Below the pieces are notes generated by a model. That model had not been told where the DNA came from and ran no database searches. It saw nothing but the letters and a program-made list of their open reading frames with translations. This document shows positions 56,257-64,000 of a DNA stretch of 64,000 nucleotides, in pieces. The position numbers were made by a program, and so were the translations under genes. Origin of the DNA: Trissonchulus latispiculum. Its lineage: Eukaryota > Nematoda > Enoplea > Enoplida > Ironidae. Location of the stretch: NCBI GenBank assembly GCA_030248195.1, contig JASAND010028151.1:37047-101046 (forward strand). Direction: 5' to 3'. Positions within the stretch are counted from its first letter, which is position 1, and each line of letters begins with the position of its first letter.

Positions 56257-57392
56257 TAGTCAGGGCGGGGAAAAAAGACACACCCGAAAAGATGGGGAGA
56301 AAAAACACACCCACCCAGAGAACTCAAGGTAGCAGATATAGAGACCTAGTATAGTGCAAATGAAAGCGCTATCTTTTTACAGTAAAACCGTACCCATAAG
56401 GTTGGTATTGGCCAAAGCGTTATATTCTGACAGTGTTCCAAAGTTGACCCCCTTAAACCACCTCTGAAAACTAAGAAATTTTAAATTTTGCTAAGCTTAT
56501 TTCTAGACACCTATAAGGAAAACTTAGCTAGTCTTTGGCATAGGGGTATATGTGGACACCCTCTAGCGTTTGGTATAGACGGCAGCCTCCTGCCTTTTAT
56601 GCAGGCTGAGTACTGGGTGTGTTTTTTCTCCCCGCCCATTTTGACCCCTCAGCGGGGAAAAAAACACACCACCCAATTTTCACAAATAGTCCAATATGTA
56701 GTTCTGAGCAATTCTGATGCTCTTAAACGATAAAGCGGGTCTTGTTTTGTAATTTTGGTTCAAAAAATATGCACTTAGAGCCTCTAATAGCTCATAAATT
56801 AAGGATTAAAATTTGCTGCATCATCGTGCCAGGTTTCATATGTTTACAAGGCAAATTTTAAAAAATCTTAAAAAACTTAATGAAATTGCAATTTAACGCC
56901 AAAACTAACTTAAATAATAATAAACAATGACATTTGCAAGTGTTTTGGTATATTTATAGTTGTCTGGTGCCGCTTTTGCTGCGATTTGCGATCATTTCAT
57001 GGGTTCAGGTGCCTTGACATAAATGCATCTGACTATGTCCGATAAGCAGCTTTCTACTGGAAACAAAGTGCACTATGTTATTTAGCATGGCCAAAAATGT
57101 ACAAACAACCTTTAATATGTAACAATTAGTGTCCCGCGGAACACCTAGGATCATTTTTTAGCACCGTGTTTTTTTCCCCGCCGGTGTGTTTTTTTCCCCA
57201 AATTGCGGGGAGAAAAAACACAGACAAAATCGATTATTGCTACTGATGTACAAGGGATCAGGCGGATTTCTATACATGAATCGATAGAACTAATAGCGAT
57301 ATACACCATGGTACAAACGCAAGCTCTCTCAGCCTTAAGTCAAAAAAGTTACAACCTTAGTTCCGTATATGTGTTTTTCCCCGCCCTGACTA
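56257..57392. mobile_element. Mariner-like element, TAGTCAGGGCGGGGAAAA ends
   Basis: Ends TAGTCAGGGCGGGGAAAAAA / TTTTTCCCCGCCCTGACTA are bordered by TA on both sides. Internal copies of GTGTTTTTTCCCCGC occur at about 56617, 57166 and 57190. It is 1136 bp with no transposase frame recognised. Confidence 0.65.
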
Positions 57393-58298
57393 TATAGGAC
57401 CAAAATGCCCATATCGTTCCAACACTGCGCTGACATAAGCACTTCCGAAATTTGTTATTAACCGAGAAAAAAAAACAAACGCACGGTAACTCCCGCCTAG
57501 TGCAAAATTTTGAAGTTCGGAATTTTAACCAAAAGTATGGTGGTACTTGTAGTACTGCTCGAGTACTTTACGATGGTAACATTTTTACCCCTCCCAGACC
57601 TCTAATTAGCTGGCACCAGGCCAACACTGTCTCCAGGGGGCCGCGCAGACGCCTTTATACCCATATTATGTAGGGGCGCTATCGCGCCCCTACATAATAT
57701 GCTTTAAATTAATACGCTTTATACATATACACGTATACATAAAAGATACAAGTGTATATACAAGAACAAAACGTGCTCCTTCGTCGCATGTAAAATACAT
57801 GAGTCTTCGTAGGCAGGTTGTACGTAAGCAAAAACTAGCCTGTAAAATACATATGAGTTCCGAAGGGAGGTTGTAAATTAAGGAAAACAAGTTGCAACCG
57901 CTTAACATACGAGCCTGTCCTACAACGAGGCTCATATTGGCGTATGTCATAATACGAATAATTTGCAGATATATTTTACTTTTACATAAATACATACTGC
58001 ATAAAGCTTTTCATTACAAACTGTCCTTCACATAGCTTGTTGATCAGTCATTATAGTGTGCATATGCTCAATACGGTACGCTATGAGGCGCTCTGACTCA
58101 GAGAAAAGTGGGAACGCATTCTGCGTGTGTATAATGTAAATGTGTTTCGAGAATGCAATAGGTGTACCGTGTACCACAGCGTATCGCGAAATATTATGTG
58201 TACCATAGTGTTTCAGGAAACATCAGGTTGCATGTACAGTTCAGCTTGTGCAGTCGCGTAGTTCACTTCAATCCATTTCTTCTGGGCCAGGCTAGGGC
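57393..58298. other. Fragments: terminal hairpin and solo palindrome arm
   Basis: 57662-57702 is a perfect hairpin (18-bp stem CATATTATGTAGGGGCGC) like the terminal hairpins of the modular elements. 57760-57945 is a solo arm starting ACAAGAACAAAACGTGCTCC with AATATGAGC-type motifs. The remainder is AT-rich without genes. Confidence 0.6.
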
Positions 58299-58309
58299 TT
58301 TCATTTCAT

Positions 58310-58849
58310 AGCGCAGCGATGGCCGAGTGGTAAGGTGTTCGGCTAAAGATCTTACGGTCCTAGGTTCGAACACCCGCTGCCACAAGACTTTCGCAAATCC
58401 CTTTGAGCAAGGGACTAAGCACATACGTATCGGTTCGCCGTGGGCTCCAGCCAACCCAGCTGTCTATCCTTAACCTGGCTTTTTCCTACAGGGGGGTGGG
58501 TGGGGGGCGGCCCCCCAGACTTGGGTCGCCCCCCCAGAATCGCCGCCCCCCAGGATTCGGGCCTTCCCCCCCCAGAACTTTTAAGTGCCCGGAAAAATAG
58601 GGTTTTGAGGGTAAATTTTGAAAAATTGTTCCGGCTTCGCCGGATTTTTAGACATTTTTAAGCATTTTTTAGCTATTTTAAGCTTAAATTTAGGTTAAAA
58701 ATAGTTAATATTTTAGCTCAGTAGCAAAAAATAGCTATTTCTTTTAAGCATTTTTCGAAAAAATTTTCTCCAACCCCCAGACTTCCCCCCCAGAAATTTT
58801 TGTAGGTTGGAGTTCTCTCCAGGGGTCACTTTACCTTTACCTTTACCTG
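58310..58849 (+). mobile_element. tRNA-derived SINE, copy 1, interrupted by a G-run element
   Basis: A tRNA Leu/Ser-like head (ATGGCCGAGTGG A box, GGTTCGAACACC B box, CGCTGCCA end) leads to CAAGGGACTAAGCACAT and CCAACCCAGCTGTCTATCC. The tail CTCCAGGGGTCAC(TTTACC)n is at 58818-58849. It is flanked by an 11-base duplication TTTCATTT(C/G)AT (58299-58309 and 58850-58860), so it inserted into the 146-bp array. 58475 to about 58805 is a G-run element with left end CTGGCTTTTTCCTAC and a lost right end. Confidence 0.75.
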
Positions 58850-59647
58850 TTTCATTTGATACCAAATTTGATCACTTTTGGAAAATTTTAGTTTTGACCC
58901 AAAATCATTAAGTCCCCACCCCACCCCACCACAGCACTCTACAGCCACTTTGAGCATGCAGTTCTATGACAAAAGTTGCTCAGCTCGCTCAGGGCTTTCA
59001 TTTTATACCAAATTTGACCGCTTTTGGAAAATTTTAGTTTTGACCCAAAATCACCTAAATCCCCACCCCACCCCACCACAGCACTCTACAGCCACTTTGA
59101 GCATGCAGTTCTATGACAAAAGTTGCTCAATTCACTCAGGGCTTTCATTTGATACCAAATATGATCACTTTTGAAAACTTATTTTTGATCCAAAATCGCC
59201 TAAATCCCCACCACAGCACTCTAAAGCCACTTTGAACATGCAGCTCTATGACAAAAGTTGCTCAGATCGCTCAGGGCTTTCATTTTATACCAAATTTGAC
59301 CGCTTTTGAAAAATTTTAGTTTTGACCCAAAATCACCTAAATCCCCACCTCACCCCACCACAGCACTCTAGCCACTGCAGTTCTATGACAAAAGTTGCTC
59401 AACTCACTCAGGGCTTTCATTTGATACCAAATTTGATCACTTTTGAAAACTTATTTTTGATCCAAAATCGCCTAAATCCCCACCACAGCACTCTAAAGCC
59501 ACTTTGAACATGCAGTTCTATGACAAAAGCAGCTCAGCTCGCTCAGGGCTTTCATTTTATACCAAATTTGACCGCTTTTGGAAAATTTTAGTTTTGACCC
59601 AAAATCACCTAAATCCCCACCCCACCCCACCACAGCACTCTACAGCC
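58850..59647 (+). repeat. 146-bp array related to modular copies 5-7, left part
   Basis: Five to six units contain GCTTTCATTTGATACCAAAT, CCCCACCCCACCCCACCAC and GAGCATGCAGTTCTATGAC. The array resumes at 62775-63205, so a 3-kb block was inserted or assembled into it. Confidence 0.8.
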
Positions 59648-59936
59648 AGTGTTTTTTTTGCTCGGACACTTTTGCGCTCTTATGCGCACTGCCCCAAAAT
59701 GTTTTGCGCAATTTGCTAAAAAAGTGCGCATAGCACAAAAAAATGCTAAAATTTAGCATAAACTTCCTGTTTTGCATTTATTAGTAATTGCATGACCTTT
59801 CTACAATGTTCAGAGCTGTTGATTATAAGATGCCAGAACTTAATGGCGGAATAAATTTGCAAACTCACCTAACTTTGCAACGACGGGTCTGGAGCGCAGA
59901 AGCAAAAGACTTTAAAAATAGCAACCATTTGACTAC

Positions 59937-59937
<1 letters not shown>

Positions 59938-60026
<89 letters not shown>
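59938..60026. repeat. (TA)n microsatellite
   Basis: About 88 bases of uninterrupted TA, bordered by ACGTA on both sides. Confidence 0.95.
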
Positions 60027-60059
60027 GTACCATAACCTGCAAGTACCATAACCTTCAAG

Positions 60060-61127
60060 CACGGTTTTTTGGGCAAAATTGGTGGCGTTTGCCCACTCGG
60101 CCAAAAGTTTGCCCACTCAAATTTAAATTTGCTCAGCAGTTTGCCCACTGAAAAATTGGACCACAGAGGTAAAAGAAGTGAACATTTCTATTACGGTTTT
60201 ATTGCTAATTTTCAAAAAATCTTCAATTTTTTTCTGGGGGGCTGCCGCCCCCCAGACCCCCCGCTGGGTTTCCTGTGTCACTGCTAAATTATAACTTGAT
60301 TAGCTTTACTTCACTTCACTTACTGTCTATTTCTAAATAATCTGTCTCCTCGAAATGTTGCAAAATTTCTTTATAAAAAAAAGATGGAATGTATTTATAG
60401 AAAAATGCAACTGCAGAAAATCGAAACTATGACTCAAAACATGTGCAAAAATATAAAAATTTGAAAAATTCGTTCAGCTTCTGGGGCTGCGCCCCCAGAC
60501 CCCCTGCTGTTGTTTTAATATGTTTTGACATGTATAAGAACCCTGTATTGTATAAAAACTAAGATTGCTTAAGGCACAACTAAAGCCGGGTTCACACTGG
60601 AGTCTTAAGTCTTTAGATTTAAGTCGTTAGTTTTAAGTCTTAAAGTCTTTAGTCTTGACTTGATTTGGTTCACACTGACGTCTTTAGTCTTTAGTCGTTA
60701 GTCTTAAGTCTTAAGAGATGAATTTGTTTCATGTCCAGTTTTAAGGTCTTAAGCAAGCTAAAAACCTTAAGACTTACGACTAAAGACTGCAGTGTGAATC
60801 AAGCGAGTCTTAAGTCTTAAGTCTTTAGAAGCTTAAGACTTACGATCTTACGACTTAAGACTCAGTGTGAACCAATTTCCCAAGTCTTAAGCTCTAAAGA
60901 CTTAAGACTTGCGACTTAAGACTCCAGTGTGAACCCGGCTTAACGAAAACGACCGAAAATTCGATGGTATGGAATAAATCACGTTATTAATTAGAGCAAA
61001 GTTAAACTTAAGGTTAAAAATCGCTTAGCAAAATTTTGTAATTTTGCCCACCGATCTCTAAATTTGCCCACTCAATCCTAAGTTTGCCCACTAAAATGCC
61101 CACTGGCCGTTTTGAAAAAAAACCCTG
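60060..61127. mobile_element. hAT-type non-autonomous transposon, TTTGCCCACT family
   Basis: Ends CACGGTTTTTTGGGC / GAAAAAAAACCCTG are flanked by a perfect 8-bp duplication CCTTCAAG (60052-60059 and 61128-61135). Subterminal repeats are AAATTTGCCCACT. It shares the CA(C/G)GGTTTTTT...AAAACCCTG end with the 17995 element. Confidence 0.87.
60584..60940. mobile_element. PIF/Harbinger-like MITE (nested)
   Basis: Ends AGCCGGGTTCACACTGGAGT / ACTCCAGTGTGAACCCGGCT are perfect inverted copies flanked by TAA (60581-60583 and 60941-60943). The interior is repeated GTCTTAAGTCTTTAG on both strands. The 3-bp T-A duplication fits PIF/Harbinger. Confidence 0.8.
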
Positions 61128-61135
61128 CCTTCAAG

Positions 61136-61538
61136 TTAGTTTTATTCATATAAAAGTAAATTTGTATCAAGTTTTATTAAAATAAAAATAAATTTTTATT
61201 CTGTAAATTTAGAGAAATGATGAAACCTTTTGGCAATTTTTAAGTTGTTTGCAAGCTAAGAATCCTCACTCCTTTTTATAAAATATCAAAAATACACGCT
61301 AGTTTGAAATTTCATCGAAAATTACGCAGTTTTCAGAAAATGATTCAAGATTCCGACATCAGACTGAATATATAATTTTCACGGCTCAGCCCAAAGCATC
61401 TCTATTTTTAAATGCTTTTGAACTGTTGGTGGGTAGAGAAATCACGGATAATAACAAAACTAGCTGTCACGAAAACTCCTGTTAAAGTTCTATAAACTTC
61501 TCCAAAAACTGCCAAACTATAATTAAAATTTGGCAATC
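61136..61538. other. AT-rich DNA, nothing recognised
   Basis: About 400 bases between the hAT element and the SINE, with no repeats or coding signal. Confidence 0.5.
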
Positions 61539-61550
61539 AGTTTTATATTT

Positions 61551-61926
61551 GTGCCGTGCCGGCCGAGTGGTTAAGGCGTTCGACTTCGGATCCGATAGTC
61601 CGAGGTTCGAATCCCCGCTGCCACAAAGCTTTCACAAATCCCCTTGAGCAAGGGACTAAGCACATATCGGTTCGCCGTGAGCTCTAGCCAACCCAGCTAT
61701 CCATCCTTAATTGGTCGGTAAATGGGTACCACTATTGTGGGAAGGTAACAGGAGTCCGTGTAGGGCTTAAAGCCTTGAAGGGCCGGCCCCCCTTCCACGG
61801 ATGTAGTCATCATTTGAGGTGACACTCCTGGCTCTACGGCTGTGTATCCGGGGATGAGCACCGGCACCCCTTGTCCCTGAAGCAGGGATGGAGATATTCT
61901 CCAGGGGTCACCTTTACCTTTTTTTT
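61551..61926 (+). mobile_element. tRNA-derived SINE, copy 2 (full length)
   Basis: The head contains CCGGCCGAGTGGTTAAGGCG (A box) and GAGGTTCGAATCC (B box) and ends CCCCGCTGCCACA. The body continues with CAAGGGACTAAGCACATATC, GTGGGAAGGTAACAGGAGTC and GGCTCTACGGCTGTGTATCC, and ends CTCCAGGGGTCACCTTTACC plus a T run. It is flanked by a perfect 12-base duplication AGTTTTATATTT (61539-61550 and 61927-61938), as expected for LINE-mobilised insertion. The tRNA head is Leu/Ser-like, but its acceptor no longer pairs. Confidence 0.85.
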
Positions 61927-61981
61927 AGTTTTATATTTCATAACTTGAATATGCGAGTTGCATATACAATCTAGACTAAAT

Positions 61982-62378
61982 CTGGCTTTTTCCTACAGGG
62001 GGGGGGGGGGGGCGTGGGGCCCCCCCCCAGAAATCCGTTCCCCCCCCCAGAATCGCCCCCCCAGGATTCGGGCCTTCCCCCCCCAGAACCCCCCCCCTAC
62101 CCTAAAGTGCCCGGAAAAATAGGGTTTTTAGGGCGAATTTTGAAAATTTTTTCCGGCTTCGCCGGATTTTTACTCATTTTAAGCATTTTTTAGCTATTTT
62201 AATCTTAAAATTAATTTAAAAATAGTGAATTTATTAGCTCAGCAGCAAAAAATAGCTATTTTTAGACATTTTTCTCAAAATTTTTCTTCCCCCCCCCCCC
62301 CAGAAATCCGAGCCCCAGACCTGGGGGGACCCCCCCCCAGACTTCCCCCCCAGAAATTTTTGCATAGGAAAAAGCCAG
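61982..62378. mobile_element. G-run MITE with 5-bp duplication, copy 3
   Basis: Ends CTGGCTTTTTCCTA / TAGGAAAAAGCCAG are flanked by TAAAT (61977-61981 and 62379-62383). Long G and C runs occur near both ends, with one CCGGCTTCGCCGG hairpin (about 62152). Confidence 0.87.
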
Positions 62379-62774
62379 TAAATCATATGCAGGATAGGCC
62401 ACGGCTGCTTTTATATTAATGCTAGCCTGTTTGCTGAAAGTCAGGTCGCAACTTAGCGATGAATCGTGTAGTAGGCAAGTACGGACGAAGGGTTTGGGGG
62501 CGGAGCCCCCAGTTAAAATTGGAGATTTTTGTGAAATTGAGAGCCAGGAGCAATTTTTCTAAGCACTTTGAGCAACTAATTTTCAGTAATATTTCTCTCC
62601 GTGTCGCTAAAAAAGGTGCGCACGCGTGCGCACAAGCCCAAAATTTTTTGCTCATTTCAGAAAAAAAGTGCGTCATTGTGCACTTTTTTGAGCAAAAAAC
62701 ACTGTGGAAATATGAAGAAAACTACCCGAACCGAACCCGGCCTATTATTAATTTTACTACCCAAGCCCGAAATC

Positions 62775-63205
62775 ATTGTTTGAGCATGCAGTTCTATGAA
62801 AAAAGTTGCTCAATTCACTCAGGGCTTTCATTTGATATATACCCAATTTGATCACTTTTGAAAACTTATTTTTGATCCAAAATCGCCTAAATCCCCACCA
62901 CAGCACTCTAAAGCCACTTTGAACATGCAGTTTTATAACAAAAGTTGCTCAGCTCGCGCAGGGCTTTCATTTGATACCAAATTTGACCACTTTTGAAAAA
63001 TTTTAGTTTTGACCCAAAAACACCTAAATCCCCACCCCACCCCACCATAGCACTCTACAGCCACTTTGAGCATGCAGTTCTATGACAAAAGTTGCTCAGC
63101 TCGCTCGCTTTCATTTTATACCAAATTTAACCGCTTTTGGAAAATTTTAGTTTTGACCCAAAATCACCTAAATCCCCACCCCACCCCACCACAGCACTCT
63201 ACACT
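62775..63205 (+). repeat. 146-bp array, right part
   Basis: Three units of the same array as 58850-59647 (GAGCATGCAGTTCTATGA, GGGCTTTCATTTGATA, CCCCACCCCACC). Followed at 63217-63345 by C-run and G-run sequence with ACTTTTCGG repeats. Confidence 0.8.
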
Positions 63206-63348
63206 GGCATTTTTAGCCCCCCCACTTTTCGGTTCCCCCCACTTTTCGGAGCCCCCCCCCCCACTTTTGGGAACGACCCGTGCTTATTTTTACTTGGGGG
63301 GGGGGGTGGGGGAGGGGGGCCCCACTCGGCAACCTCCCCCCCATTCTA

Positions 63349-63514
63349 CAGTACTCTGCACGAGAAGGGTAACAGTTGGCGAAATCGTCAAGTTGGCGAT
63401 ACTTCTTGTGTGAATTGCGACATTCGTGAACACTGGCGAAAAGGGCGAACTGGTTTGCGAAAATCGTCAACTTGACGACTTCGTCAACTGTTACCCTTCT
63501 CGTGCAGGGTACTG
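63349..63514. mobile_element. Mariner-like MITE, CAGTAC-CTGCACGAGAAG ends
   Basis: 166 bp. CAGTACTCTGCACGAGAAGG and the complementary CCTTCTCGTGCAGGGTACTG form about 50-base arms, bordered by TA on both sides. Arms continue with GGTAACAGTTG and TCGTCAAGTTG. Confidence 0.75.
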
Positions 63515-63570
63515 TAAAAAACCAAAATCTAAAAATTTTATCGGAAACCGCAAAGAACGATTGCCTGGTG

Positions 63571-64000
63571 ATGGGACGTTGTGTGCGATGTTTTTGTTCT
63601 GTGCTGAGGCCACGGAAATTAATTGTTCAGGATGGAGAGTATATACAAATTGCCCTGAGTTGGTTTTTCGACCCTAACTCTTGCTACAGTGGTCACAGAG
63701 CCATGCTTTTTATACCATTCGACGCAGAATCGCACGCTCTTTCCAACGGTGGGTGTCCCAATGCGCCGCAATCTCTGCAGAAAAAGCTAGGCACCAGCAA
63801 ACATGGAAGTCGTACGTCAACATGTGCCAAAGAGACAGGCGCGCGGATGGCCGCGCGTAACGGCTCCATCGCCGCTAAAAAGGTATTTAAAAGAAAGAGG
63901 AGGCTTTTCTGATTCAGGAGCTGTTGAAATTATTACAATCGGATGAAGGGTTAGTGAGATACGATCGTTTAAGTTTTTCACCTCAATTACTATTACAAGA
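63571..64000 (+). CDS. Candidate gene of unknown function, running off the window
   Basis: The sequence is more GC-rich than its surroundings and open from at least 63571 (ATG) to 63882. It encodes a Cys-rich start (MGRCVRCFCSVLRPRKLIVQ), then DGEYIQIALSWFFDPNSC and HRAMLFIPFDAESHAL, then a basic Lys/Arg-rich tail ending GSIAAKK. At 63883-63917 a GTATTT...GATTCAG stretch could be a 35-base intron. After it the frame ELLKLLQSDEGLVRYDRLSF stays open to the window end. The exon could instead start after the TTGTTCAG at 63622-63630. No family is recognised. A mariner-like MITE ends at 63514, just upstream. Confidence 0.4.

Larger units (their letters stand above)
59648..62706. mobile_element. Putative large TIR element, CAGTGTTTTTTTTGCTC ends, with nested insertions
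   Basis: Left end CAGTGTTTTTTTTGCTCGG and right end TGAGCAAAAAACACTG are inverted copies. Subterminal GTGCGCA/TGCGCAC repeats lie on both sides (59670-59745 and 62615-62690). No matching target duplication was found. It contains the AT microsatellite, the 60060 hAT, a SINE and a G-run MITE. Confidence 0.5.

Overview
This is a stretch of AT-rich, repeat-laden animal nuclear DNA, most likely from a nematode. The strongest taxonomic clue is an intron-containing transthyretin-like (TTL) gene at 34542-35414, a family that is large and characteristic of nematodes. Genes are split by GT-AG introns of up to 13 kb. Those introns are full of non-autonomous DNA transposons, so this is not a compact Caenorhabditis-like genome. 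Species and clade cannot be fixed from the sequence alone.

Genes. The backbone of the window is one minus-strand gene that I read as an orthologue of Rubicon (RUBCN; a Beclin-1/VPS34 and Rab7 binding regulator of autophagy and endosome maturation). I assembled it by hand from twelve short exons with matching splice phases, running from 44637 down to a stop codon at 8344. The exons give the conserved stretch before the RH domain (WLVSERDAPQ, LLPLP, WAPPR) and most of the zinc-binding Rubicon homology (RH) domain up to its terminal C..C..CPRC end. The N-terminal RUN-domain part and one internal zinc-ligand exon were not found. The TTL gene lies on the opposite strand inside the 13.2-kb intron between the first two Rubicon exons recovered. 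It carries an apparent 2-bp deletion in exon 1. A weaker plus-strand gene candidate runs off the right edge (63571-64000).

Repeats. Roughly a third of the window consists of modular elements built as [long palindrome or one palindrome arm] + [array of about 140-175-bp tandem units] + [GC-rich terminal hairpin]. Copies are at 4221-7608, 22231-25738, 31299-34249, 35515-37713, 38017-39756, 44690-46705 (inverted), 49222-50956, 50968-53717 (inverted) and 54418-55733 (truncated). Two copies have the palindrome core in opposite orientations between identical flanks. Most arrays share a core close to GCTTTCATTTGATACCAAA.

Around and inside these lie many small transposons whose ends I could define by inverted repeats and target duplications: six hAT-type (8-bp duplications), two of a GGAAAA-rich family (6 bp), three of a G-run family (5 bp), one PIF/Harbinger-like (TAA), three or four mariner-like (TA), two large palindromes, two tRNA-derived SINEs and two degenerate tRNA-Thr copies. 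Several are nested two or three deep.

Layout: 1-4220 transposons and unassigned DNA; 4221-7608 modular copy 1; 8344-17604 RH-domain end of Rubicon; 17605-27195 large intron with modular copy 2 and a hAT; 27196-31265 middle Rubicon exons; 31299-37713 twin modular blocks flanking the TTL gene; 38017-46705 inverted pair of modular elements with tRNA-Thr copies, transposons and a Rubicon exon between them; 46706-63515 almost pure nested repeats; 63516-64000 possible new gene. I assigned coding exons from splice signals, phase and family motifs recalled from general knowledge. No search was run.
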